Under the pieces are notes generated by a model. The model was not told the origin of the DNA. It saw only the letters and a program-made list of their open reading frames with translations, and ran no database searches. The position numbers and the translations under genes were made by a program. DNA of 40,964 nt from CAZHPY01 sp964534705 (GTDB taxonomy: Bacteria > Omnitrophota > Gorgyraeia > 2-01-FULL-45-10), in NCBI GenBank assembly GCA_964534705.1, contig CAZHPY010000005.1:1-40964 (forward strand), written 5' to 3'. The first letter of the stretch is position 1, and every line of letters begins with the position of its first letter. Shown in pieces: positions 1-7,652 of the stretch.

Positions 1-4
1 ACAT

Positions 5-11
5 AAGGAGA
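5..11 (+). promoter_or_regulatory. Ribosome binding site of the HTH gene
   Basis: AAGGAGA lies five bases upstream of the ATG at 17. It is close to a perfect Shine-Dalgarno core. It decides in favour of the ATG at 17 over the out-of-frame ATG at 13, which sits too close to it. No promoter can be judged because only 16 bases precede the gene. Confidence 0.7.
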
Positions 12-16
12 TATGC

Positions 17-256
17 ATGGAGATAAAATCTAACGAAGTATATACCACACAGGAGGCCCAACAACTGCTCAAGGTAAGCCCCAGCACCACTATGCGTCTG
101 ATAAAGAAGGGGATAATACGTGCTGCCAAGGTCGGCAAGCAATACCGCATATTGGGCAAGGAGCTGCTCAGGGTCGTATCGCCGAAATTAGAGGACAAGG
201 TCGGTAAGGCATATAATAAAGCGCGCCAGTGGGTGCATGAAGACGTTGACGCTTAA
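17..256 (+). CDS. Excisionase/MerR-type helix-turn-helix DNA-binding protein
   Basis: A 79-residue protein with a single winged-helix-like DNA-binding domain of the HTH_17/excisionase type. Residues about 9-50 read as the usual pattern: YTTQEAQQLLKVSPSTTMR, then a basic recognition segment and the wing (KVGKQYRI). Such proteins bind DNA as small regulators or recombination directionality factors. No integrase, phage or transposon gene is next to it, so a role as local regulator of the polysaccharide genes that begin 30 bases downstream is the better guess, but it is only inferred from position. The tail (residues 55-79) is charged and probably helical. The start is supported by the strong ribosome binding site directly upstream. 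Confidence 0.8.
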   Translation: MEIKSNEVYTTQEAQQLLKVSPSTTMRLIKKGIIRAAKVGKQYRILGKELLRVVSPKLEDKVGKAYNKARQWVHEDVDA

Positions 257-286
257 TAGCCGAAACTTAAGGCGTATCCGATAGTT

Positions 287-1750
287 ATGAAAAAAGCGAA
301 GATCATAAATCAGACCCTTATCTATTCAATAAGTAATTATGCCGTCTTAGGCATAACTTTTTTTATAGGCCTGGTAACTAAAAGAATATTGAACGTTTCC
401 GGCGCAGGGGAATGGGCGTTCATATTAGCATTTCTACCGTTTGGACTATACCTGGATCTTGGGATATTAAATGCCATATCCAGGCAGATACCGCGCGAAT
501 TAGGCGGTGGTGATCCGGCAAAAGCCGAAAAGATAAAAAATGTAGCTTTTACATTTTTAGTGATAACAGGTATAATTGCTATTGCTGTATTTTTTATAGC
601 GTCACTTTTCGTTTCAGGAAATCAGACTATCAAACTGGGGTTGTCGCTGCTTGGTTTTCTGGTGCTCTTTACTCTCCTGTATAATCTGAATATCCATATT
701 TGTTGGGCTACAAAAGAAATCGTTACGCTTAGCAAGATAATCATAATAAACGGCATAATCGTCGGCATATTCAATATCGCTCTTGTTATAAAATTCAAGG
801 CAATGGGCATGGTCATAGGAACAATACTTGCGACTATCCTGATGTTTTACATTGCCAAGAGGCTCGGCGGGCAGTCATTCCGTTTGGATTTCAACATAAG
901 GGAATACGGGGGTCTTATAAAGATAGGTTTCCCGATCAATACGGTAGCTATCCTTGTCGCATTCTTCATGAATATTGATAAGATAGTTGTGGGCAGATTT
1001 ATCGGTATAGACCAATTGGGGCTTTATACCGTTGCGCTGATGGCAACTGCGACTACAGCTAAGCTGCCATCGGCTTTTTCATTAGTCCTTTTCCCATATT
1101 TTCAGGAAGAATACGGTAAGCATAAAAACATAATGACGCTAAAGGATAAATATGTAAGGAGCCTGTTCTGCATAACGCGTCTTCTTCCTGCCTTGCTCGT
1201 CTTCATATGCCTTTTTATGTCAATTATAATAACTTATTTTCTGCCTAGATTTATTGCAGGCATAATACCGATGTTTATACTTCTGCTCGGCTATTATTTT
1301 ATGCTCGCCAAGGATATGCCCTATTCGCTTCTTTATACGATAAACAAACAAAAGATGATAGTTTTGATCTTCATGTTCATCCTTGGTTCTTATGTGCCGG
1401 CGATCATATTTGTCGCGAAGCATAATTATGGAATAACCGGAATAGCCATAGCGACGGCCATAGCATATTTTTGCTATTTTGTGTGCCTGTTCCTGCTGGC
1501 ATTCAGGTACATACTTACTTTTAAGGAACTTCTCATGGAGTTGTCAGGCGTTATGGCCATATATTTATATGCAGTGACGGCATTCTTTCTGATAAATAGG
1601 TTCATATTTTTTAATAACATGGTCCTTTCTTCTTTTGTAAAGATGGTATTATTCCTTATTTTATATCTTCCGATTGTCGTGCATGTTGAACGGAAGGAAG
1701 GCATATTTAAACTTTTGGCAGGAAATATACGCAGAAAGATATCGATATGA
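287..1750 (+). CDS. Wzx-like polysaccharide/oligosaccharide flippase (MOP superfamily)
   Basis: A 487-residue, almost wholly hydrophobic protein with about 12-14 membrane helices by eye and the length typical of Wzx/RfbX flippases. The N-terminus (YSISNYAVLGITFFIGLVTK) and the later FGFPINTVAIL-type segment (about residues 213-230) fit the polysaccharide biosynthesis (MOP) family. It would move an undecaprenyl-diphosphate-linked repeat unit from the inner to the outer face of the cytoplasmic membrane. It is the only Wzx candidate in the window and pairs with the polymerase/ligase-type gene at 37378. Its stop overlaps the next start by ATGA, so it is coupled to the aminotransferase. The substrate cannot be read from sequence, as this family is very divergent. 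Confidence 0.85.
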   Translation: MKKAKIINQTLIYSISNYAVLGITFFIGLVTKRILNVSGAGEWAFILAFLPFGLYLDLGILNAISRQIPRELGGGDPAKAEKIKNVAFTFLVITGIIAIAVFFIASLFVSGNQTIKLGLSLLGFLVLFTLLYNLNIHICWATKEIVTLSKIIIINGIIVGIFNIALVIKFKAMGMVIGTILATILMFYIAKRLGGQSFRLDFNIREYGGLIKIGFPINTVAILVAFFMNIDKIVVGRFIGIDQLGLYTVALMATATTAKLPSAFSLVLFPYFQEEYGKHKNIMTLKDKYVRSLFCITRLLPALLVFICLFMSIIITYFLPRFIAGIIPMFILLLGYYFMLAKDMPYSLLYTINKQKMIVLIFMFILGSYVPAIIFVAKHNYGITGIAIATAIAYFCYFVCLFLLAFRYILTFKELLMELSGVMAIYLYAVTAFFLINRFIFFNNMVLSSFVKMVLFLILYLPIVVHVERKEGIFKLLAGNIRRKISI

Positions 1751-2850
1751 AGAATATCACTAATATATCCCTGGATGCGCCTAATATTGGCAGATCAGAA
1801 AGAGCGCGCCTCAATTACGCAATAGATAAAGGATTTGTCTCGACGTTTGGGCCGTTCGTGCCCGAATTCGAACGAAAATTCGCAAAATATGTAAGAGCAG
1901 GAAACGCCGCGTCGACGCAGAATGGCACAGCGGCGCTCCATATCGCGCTTCATGAGTTAGGAATAAGCAAAGGAGACGAGGTTATAGTGCCTGTTCTAAC
2001 ATTTATCGCGACTGCAAACCCTGTTACTTATGTAGGGGCAAGGCCGGTATTTGTAGATGTCGATGCGGATACATGGAACATAGACCCTGTCCAGATAGAA
2101 AAGAATATTACAAAAAAAACAAAAGCGATCATACCGGTGCATCTTTATGGGAACCCCTGTGACATGGATGCCATAATGCGTATAGCAAAAAAATATCGTC
2201 TTTATGTGGTAGAGGATGCGACCGAAAGCCTTGGCGCGATGTATAATAAAAAACATACCGGTACATTCGGAGATTTCGGGTGTTTCAGCTTTAACGGCAA
2301 CAAGGTTATCACTACAGGCGGCGGCGGAATGGTGGTAGGGAAGGACAGCAAGAAGATCAGCCATATACATTTTCTTGTAAACCAGGCAAGGGACGAATCA
2401 AAAGGATATTATCATCCTGAAATAGGCTTTAATTATAGGATGACAAATATTCAGGCTGCGCTCGGACTAGCCCAGATAGGGCGCCTCGGTGAATTTATGC
2501 GTAAAAAAGCCCTGTTTCGCAGCATATACAAAAAAGAACTGAAAGGGATCGATTGCATAGATTTTCAGGGAGAATATGAAGGATCGGAAGCGTCTTTGTG
2601 GTTCACATGCATAAAATTCAATCAGGATGTCGATCTAGTAGTTCTTCAGAAAAGATTGCGCGGGAACGGCGTACCTACGAGGCGGGTCTTTATGCCTATT
2701 ACTGGGTTTCCTCCTTATCTGAACAATAATAAACGTATGTTTAAAAATGCATATCATATTTATGAACATGTATTATGTTTGCCCAGCTCAACAATTAATT
2801 CCCCCGACTCTATCAGGTATGTCTGCAAAAAAATAAAGGAGAACATATAA
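1747..2850 (+). CDS. DegT/DnrJ/EryC1/StrS aminotransferase, LegC-like
   Basis: A PLP-dependent sugar aminotransferase of 367 residues. The PLP-binding lysine is K186 in SFNGNKVITTGGGGMVV. The N-terminal FVSTFGPFVPEFE and the stretch ESLGAMYNKKHTGTFGDFG are close to the LegC subgroup, which aminates C4 of a 4-keto-6-deoxy-HexNAc nucleotide in legionaminic acid synthesis. ArnB and PglE/PerA-type enzymes share the fold, so substrate is inferred. The next gene is a NeuD/PglD-like acetyltransferase and a NeuB homologue follows two genes later, which is the order expected for nonulosonate synthesis. The 4-keto substrate could come from the LegB-like protein at 27850. Starts by ATGA overlap with the flippase. 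Confidence 0.88.
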   Translation: MKNITNISLDAPNIGRSERARLNYAIDKGFVSTFGPFVPEFERKFAKYVRAGNAASTQNGTAALHIALHELGISKGDEVIVPVLTFIATANPVTYVGARPVFVDVDADTWNIDPVQIEKNITKKTKAIIPVHLYGNPCDMDAIMRIAKKYRLYVVEDATESLGAMYNKKHTGTFGDFGCFSFNGNKVITTGGGGMVVGKDSKKISHIHFLVNQARDESKGYYHPEIGFNYRMTNIQAALGLAQIGRLGEFMRKKALFRSIYKKELKGIDCIDFQGEYEGSEASLWFTCIKFNQDVDLVVLQKRLRGNGVPTRRVFMPITGFPPYLNNNKRMFKNAYHIYEHVLCLPSSTINSPDSIRYVCKKIKENI

Positions 2851-3494
2851 TGGCTCGAAAACAGATCGTCTTGATCGGAGGCGGAGGATTCTGCAGGGTT
2901 GTTATCGATGCGTTATCAGCCTCCAGGCAATTCAGTGTATACGGGATCGTTGATGAAGCAATGAAGGGTATGTCTGTTATGGGCATAAAAGTCGTAGGTA
3001 ACGATTCGGATCTGCCGGTAATATATAAAAAGGGCGTCAGGGCCGCATTTATATGTATAGGGACCCTGTTCAATAATGAAAACAGGAAAAAGATATATAA
3101 ATACATCAAGGGTATAGGTTTTAGCGTGCCATATATCACCCACACACGGTCCATAATAGCGAATGACGTTAATATAGGGGAAGGAAGTTATGTTGCAGCA
3201 GCCGCCGTGATTAATACCGGTTCCAAAATAGGGAAAAATGTCATAATAAATACACACGCTTCCATAGATCATGATTGCAATATAGGTGATTATGTCCAGG
3301 TCGCACCAGGCGCTGTGCTATGCGGGAATGTCATGGTCGGTAATGAATCGCATATAGGGCCCGGCGCTACAGTTATCCAGAATATAAGCATAGGAAGAAA
3401 TGTAATATTGGGCGCCGGCAGCGTTGCGGTTAAGAACATAAAAGATGGCATAAAGGCATTAGGCGTGCCGGCCGTAAAAATAAGTAAAAGATGA
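2850..3494 (+). CDS. NeuD/PglD-family sugar N-/O-acetyltransferase
   Basis: A 214-residue acetyltransferase with an N-terminal Rossmann-like sugar-binding part (IGGGGFCRVVIDAL, residues 8-21) and a C-terminal left-handed beta-helix of hexapeptide repeats (about 100-205). H141 in ASIDHDCNIGD matches the catalytic histidine of PglD/NeuD enzymes, which move acetyl from acetyl-CoA to a 4-amino sugar nucleotide. Placed directly after the LegC-like aminotransferase, with a one-base TAATG overlap, it most likely acetylates the amine that enzyme makes (LegH/PglD role). An O-acetyltransferase role for a finished nonulosonate (NeuD role) is the alternative. Confidence 0.87.
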   Translation: MARKQIVLIGGGGFCRVVIDALSASRQFSVYGIVDEAMKGMSVMGIKVVGNDSDLPVIYKKGVRAAFICIGTLFNNENRKKIYKYIKGIGFSVPYITHTRSIIANDVNIGEGSYVAAAAVINTGSKIGKNVIINTHASIDHDCNIGDYVQVAPGAVLCGNVMVGNESHIGPGATVIQNISIGRNVILGAGSVAVKNIKDGIKALGVPAVKISKR

Positions 3495-4384
3495 ATATCG
3501 CTTTAGGGACCGTATATTACAGCTCCGCAAAGGAATATTTAAGCCAGTTTTTAAAGTCTTTGGAAGAACAGAAGTTTAAAGACTTTACGCTGCTGATGAT
3601 AAATGATAGCCGGGAAGACATAAGAAAAGCGTTAAGATCCCGCGCATCGCGCTTAAATGCCATAGTGGTCGATATAAAACAAGGCATGAGCCAGGCTGAA
3701 TCAAGGAGCATATTAATAAATGAAGCCTATAAAGCAAAGACAGATCTGCTTATTTTCCAGGATATAGATGATTGTTGTGATAGAGAGCGTATCGGCCTTA
3801 TATCAAAAGGAATATCGGGCTATGATTTTGTGTTCAATAATATAATATTGACAGATCATGCAGGGGAAAAGCGCCAGGACGGTGAGTTTATAAGAAAGGA
3901 CCTGCAAAAGAATATTTCCGGTTACAAGGAATTATTGGATAAAAATATGCTGGGTCTTAGCAATACCGCCATCGATCTTAAGAAGGCGCATCTTAACGGA
4001 GTAAACATACCAAAAGATATTATTGCGGTAGACTGGTGGATCTTTACAACATTGCTTTTGGGAGGCCTTAAAGGCGGGTTTATTAAAGACACAAGTTCAT
4101 TTTACAGGCAGCATAGCAACAACCTGATTGGTGGTATCGGCGTGTTAGACGAGAGGCGCCTGGACACCGGCCTTAATGTTAAGCGTGCCCAGTATCGGTA
4201 TTTTTCAAAGTTAGGTTATAAAGAATACGCGTTAAGGCTGGATGCTATTGATCTTCTTGATCTATTTTTGAAAGGCAGAGGCAAAAAAAAGGCATACATA
4301 GAATGTGTAAACATGAAATTAGCCGGCAAAAAATTGGTGTGGTGGGAAAATATAAAAACAATAAAGGAGCTGGGCCTGGCATGA
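3491..4384 (+). CDS. Family 2 glycosyltransferase
   Basis: A 297-residue GT-A glycosyltransferase. The N-terminus (MNIALGTVYYSSAKEYLSQF) and the following segment LLMINDS fit the GT2 nucleotide-binding half. The DxD-type metal site is D91-I-D93-D94. It lacks obvious membrane helices, so it should act on the cytoplasmic face. It sits between the NeuD-like and NeuB-like genes with ATGA overlaps on both sides, so it may add the sugar made by this block. Donor and acceptor cannot be read from sequence. The region after residue 200 is divergent from standard GT2 proteins. Confidence 0.8.
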   Translation: MNIALGTVYYSSAKEYLSQFLKSLEEQKFKDFTLLMINDSREDIRKALRSRASRLNAIVVDIKQGMSQAESRSILINEAYKAKTDLLIFQDIDDCCDRERIGLISKGISGYDFVFNNIILTDHAGEKRQDGEFIRKDLQKNISGYKELLDKNMLGLSNTAIDLKKAHLNGVNIPKDIIAVDWWIFTTLLLGGLKGGFIKDTSSFYRQHSNNLIGGIGVLDERRLDTGLNVKRAQYRYFSKLGYKEYALRLDAIDLLDLFLKGRGKKKAYIECVNMKLAGKKLVWWENIKTIKELGLA

Positions 4385-5424
4385 TAAGGATAGGGAAAAA
4401 GGTTATAGACAATTTCAGGAGACCTTATATTATTGCCGAGATAGGAGCTAACCATAACGGAAGCATCGCCCTTGCAAAAAAACTTATCAGGGAAGCTTCT
4501 TCTGCAGGCTGCGATGCGGTAAAATTTCAATCATGGACGAAGGAAACGATATTTTCAAGCCAGTTTTACAAAGAGCACAGCGCAGACAGGGATAAAAATT
4601 TCGGTGACAGAAATCTTGAAGAAATGATCGAATTATTCCAGCTTTCTAAAGATGCGCATGCCGGGCTTTTCGCCTGCGCCAGGGAGAATAATATTGAATT
4701 TCTGTCAACGCCTTTTTCAAATCAGGAAGTAGATCTCTTGGATAGATTAGGTGTTAAGGCATTCAAGATCGCCTCTATGGACCTTAATAATTATGGCTTT
4801 ATTGAATATATCGCTTCTAAACAGAAACCGGTGATTTTATCGACGGGGTTGTCCTCGTTAACTGAGATAAAAAATGCCGTGTCAGTTGTGCGCAGGGCAG
4901 GCAATAAAAAACTTATTCTGATGCACTGTGTCGCTGTCTATCCGCCGAAGGAAGACGCTATTAACCTGTATAACATTGACATGCTGAGGGACCTCTTTCA
5001 TATCCCCATAGGTTTTTCTGATCATAGCATAGGTATCATAACGGCATTGGCCGCGGTTGCGCGCGGGGCGTCTGTAATAGAAAGGCACTTTACGCTGGAT
5101 AGGTCCATGCCTGGTTGGGATCATGCTATCTCAAGCGATCCGGAAGAGATGGCAGAATTAGTTAAAGAATCGAAAAAAGTATCTTTAGCGTTGGGAAGAT
5201 ATGACAGGATACTTAGCAAAGAAGAAGAAGTAAAGAAAAAGTCGTTCCGCAGGAGCATAGTGGCGGCTAACAATATCAGAAAAGGGCAGATAATAAAGAA
5301 GGCCGACCTTGATTATAAAAGGCCGGGGACCGGCTTTGAGCCTGAATACAGCGCTCAGATAATAAATAAGAAAGCCAGGAGAGATATAGGTAAAGACCAG
5401 TTAATAAGAGTGGGGGATTTTTAA
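4381..5424 (+). CDS. NeuB/SpsE-family nonulosonate (sialic-acid-like) synthase
   Basis: Condenses phosphoenolpyruvate with a six-carbon N-acyl sugar to form a nine-carbon nonulosonic acid in the cytoplasm. From the ATG at 4381, which overlaps the previous stop as ATGA, it is 347 residues, the normal family length; an ATG at 4303 would add 26 residues that do not match the family. The TIM-barrel domain begins with AEIGANHNGS (19-28) and contains KFQSW, FLSTPFSN, STGLSS, MHCVAVYPP and GFSDHSIG, all family hallmarks. A C-terminal SAF (antifreeze-like) domain covers about 285-347. The neighbours suggest legionaminic-acid-like rather than neuraminic product, but pseudaminic acid is not excluded. 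Confidence 0.93.
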   Translation: MIRIGKKVIDNFRRPYIIAEIGANHNGSIALAKKLIREASSAGCDAVKFQSWTKETIFSSQFYKEHSADRDKNFGDRNLEEMIELFQLSKDAHAGLFACARENNIEFLSTPFSNQEVDLLDRLGVKAFKIASMDLNNYGFIEYIASKQKPVILSTGLSSLTEIKNAVSVVRRAGNKKLILMHCVAVYPPKEDAINLYNIDMLRDLFHIPIGFSDHSIGIITALAAVARGASVIERHFTLDRSMPGWDHAISSDPEEMAELVKESKKVSLALGRYDRILSKEEEVKKKSFRRSIVAANNIRKGQIIKKADLDYKRPGTGFEPEYSAQIINKKARRDIGKDQLIRVGDF

Positions 5425-5426
5425 AG

Positions 5427-6758
5427 ATGAAGTATTCGGAATTACTGCTTAAAAAGGGAAAGAAAATAGGCGTGTGGGGAACAGGTTACATAGGTTTTTC
5501 CAGTATGCTATTCTTCGCGCGTAAAGGGGTGGATTCCATAGGATATGACACTATCCCTAAGAAAGTCGAGGATATAAATAAAGGCAAATATATATTTAAG
5601 GAACTGGAGAACTGGCTTAAGTTCCCGCTTAAACCACTATTGGAGAAGGGGCATATAACAGGTACCACCGACTTCAACCGTTTGTTAAAAGATGATGTTG
5701 TAGTTCACTTGGTGGCTATTCCGACCGAAAAAGACGGAGAACCGTATTATGATAATCTGAAAGATGTGCTGGCTAAACTCGGCAGCATATCAAAAAGGAA
5801 AGATGGGATAAAGCCCCTTATTATTATAGAATCAACTCTTACGCCCAAGACTTCAGAGAAGGTTATACTGCCTTTATTGAAAAAGATCGGGCTCGAGGTC
5901 GGCAGGGATATACTCTATGGCGTGGCGCCGAGGCGCGACTGGTTTGTTTCGGGAGGAAAAAATCTTGAAGAACTTGACAGGGTATTCGGAGGCGCTGATG
6001 GGGAATCGGCAGAACAGATGGAATCAGTATTGGGAATAGTATGCAAAAAACTGCATAAGGCGTCCAATCACGAGGTTTCCGAGATGGTAAAAAGTTTTGA
6101 AAATGCGTACAGGCACATGGAGATCACACTTGCCAATCAACTGTCTCTCGGCTATCCCAACGATAACATAAGGGAGGTCCTCAGGCTGGTAGGGACAAAA
6201 TGGAACATCGGGACGTTCTATCCTGGTTTCGGCACAGGCGGCTATTGCATTCCGCTTTCAAGCAAATATGTCCTGCAGGGAGCCGAATGTCCGGAGAAAA
6301 TAGGCATTCTTAATTCTACTATAGAAACTGATACCCAGATCAACGATATTATAGCCAGATCCCTCGCTAAAAGAGGCTGTAAAAAGGTCGGCGTATTAGG
6401 CCTGTCATATAAAGAAAATCTCAAGGTTAACATTCTGTCTCCTACGATCCCATTTGTAAAAGAGCTTAAACGGAACAACATAGAAGTAAAGGCATGCGAC
6501 CCGTATTATTCCGGGGAAGAGATAAAAAAATATCTTGATGTCGACTCGTTTTCTTTCCCGCAAGGATTGAAAGAGTTTGATGCCTTAGTGTTGACAGTAG
6601 CGCATGATGCTTTCTGCAGTATCTCAAAGAACAGGCTGGTCAGTAATCTCAATAAAGGCGTTTTTGTCCTTGATAACACGGGTAAATGGAAGGAGCATCT
6701 GGATAATAACAGGTCAGTAAGTTACGTAGTATGCGGGCAGAAAGGCTGGTTGGTATAG
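5427..6758 (+). CDS. UDP-glucose/GDP-mannose dehydrogenase family protein, non-canonical active site
   Basis: A 443-residue member of the nucleotide-sugar dehydrogenase family, whose usual members oxidise C6 of a UDP- or GDP-sugar to a uronic acid with NAD+. The N-terminal Rossmann motif is GVWGTGYIGF. Catalytic K222 and N226 (MVKSFENAYRH) and the nucleophile C274 (GTGGYCIP) are present. The aspartate normally four residues after the cysteine is S278, and the usual C-terminal TDDxRxSP signature reads NLKVNILSP. These changes suggest an altered substrate or reaction, or a lost one. It begins two bases after the NeuB-like gene and abuts a radical SAM gene. Family assignment is sure; function is not. 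Confidence 0.85.
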   Translation: MKYSELLLKKGKKIGVWGTGYIGFSSMLFFARKGVDSIGYDTIPKKVEDINKGKYIFKELENWLKFPLKPLLEKGHITGTTDFNRLLKDDVVVHLVAIPTEKDGEPYYDNLKDVLAKLGSISKRKDGIKPLIIIESTLTPKTSEKVILPLLKKIGLEVGRDILYGVAPRRDWFVSGGKNLEELDRVFGGADGESAEQMESVLGIVCKKLHKASNHEVSEMVKSFENAYRHMEITLANQLSLGYPNDNIREVLRLVGTKWNIGTFYPGFGTGGYCIPLSSKYVLQGAECPEKIGILNSTIETDTQINDIIARSLAKRGCKKVGVLGLSYKENLKVNILSPTIPFVKELKRNNIEVKACDPYYSGEEIKKYLDVDSFSFPQGLKEFDALVLTVAHDAFCSISKNRLVSNLNKGVFVLDNTGKWKEHLDNNRSVSYVVCGQKGWLV

Positions 6759-7652
6759 ATGGTCCAGGCAGGGATTTTCCCCAGGCGGGTTGAGATCGAG
6801 ATCTCCAGTAAATGCAATATGGAATGCGAATTTTGTCCGAGGCGGTTTATACCAAAAAATGATATCGGTTTTATGGATATCAGCCTGTTCAAAAAGATAA
6901 TAGACGAAATATCCGTTAATAAGGATGTGGTGGCCCAGCTCCATAGGAGAGGCGAGAGTCTTTTAAACCCTCATTTTAACGATATGCTGAAGCATATGGA
7001 GGGAGTGGGCATCAAGACGCAGATAGCGACAAATGCCATCCTATTGGACGAAGAAAAGGCCCATCTAATGGCAAAGATCATGGATTTTGTCTCATTCAGC
7101 ATGGATACGCCGGACAACTATTGCCGCAAGAAAGGCGTAGATATGGCCACATATGAATTAGCGGTTAAAAACATCAGGTATTTTTTAGGTGTGAACAAAA
7201 AAGCAAAAGTCCAGGTTTCTATGGTAAAGTGCGACGATACGACAGAAAACGATATTTTGGATTTCAAGAAACAATGGCTGGGAGCGGTCGATGTGGTCCG
7301 CATATATGCAGAACACTCAAAGAACGGTAATTTCGGTTCGCTGGCTTTTGCCAGAGGCAGTAGGATGCCATGCACAAAACCTTCTACGGATGTGGTGATA
7401 TTCTGGAATGGCAAGGTTGCAAGATGCAATCATGACTGGTACGGTTCTTGTGCGGGCAGCGTTGAAAAAGAATCGATAAAGGATATATGGAACAACGATT
7501 TTTACAACGATCTAAGAAGGCAGCACAGCAGCCTGCTTATTACAGATGAAATATGCAAAAAATGTGATTCGTGGTACGCCGAAGAAGGGTGTCAAAATAC
7601 CGGAGAGATCTTTGCAAATGACCGTGATAAGGGAGATGCTTATGGTACATAA
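6759..7652 (+). CDS. Radical SAM protein with SPASM-like C-terminal domain
   Basis: A 297-residue radical SAM enzyme. C19, C23 and C26 form the CxxxCxxC motif (CNMECEFC) that binds the 4Fe-4S cluster used to cleave S-adenosylmethionine. C-terminal cysteines at 205, 223 and in a late CxxC fit a SPASM domain carrying an auxiliary cluster. The domain mix recalls small SPASM proteins that modify peptides or sugars. Lying inside a nonulosonate-like operon, directly abutting the dehydrogenase homologue and overlapping the nucleotidyltransferase by 11 bases, it probably performs a radical step (epimerisation, dehydration or deoxygenation) on a sugar intermediate. That is inference; I do not recognise a named homologue. 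Confidence 0.85.
   Translation: MVQAGIFPRRVEIEISSKCNMECEFCPRRFIPKNDIGFMDISLFKKIIDEISVNKDVVAQLHRRGESLLNPHFNDMLKHMEGVGIKTQIATNAILLDEEKAHLMAKIMDFVSFSMDTPDNYCRKKGVDMATYELAVKNIRYFLGVNKKAKVQVSMVKCDDTTENDILDFKKQWLGAVDVVRIYAEHSKNGNFGSLAFARGSRMPCTKPSTDVVIFWNGKVARCNHDWYGSCAGSVEKESIKDIWNNDFYNDLRRQHSSLLITDEICKKCDSWYAEEGCQNTGEIFANDRDKGDAYGT
7629..7635 (+). promoter_or_regulatory. Ribosome binding site deciding the start of the CBS-nucleotidyltransferase
   Basis: AAGGGAG lies inside the end of the radical SAM gene, six bases before the ATG at 7642. It favours 7642 over the upstream in-frame ATGs at 7546, 7618 and 7636, and gives a protein of usual family length. Confidence 0.6.

Noticed and set aside
17..256. 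Prophage or integrative element
   Set aside because: The HTH protein is excisionase-like, but no integrase, phage gene, attachment repeat or tRNA is visible in the window.
257..286. Terminator or promoter in the widest gap
   Set aside because: Only 30 bases; I see no stem-loop with a T-run and no convincing -35/-10 pair.
4303..4380. Upstream extension of the NeuB-like protein to the ATG at 4303
   Set aside because: The 26 extra residues lie inside the GT2 gene and do not match NeuB; ATG 4381 gives the normal length and an ATGA overlap.
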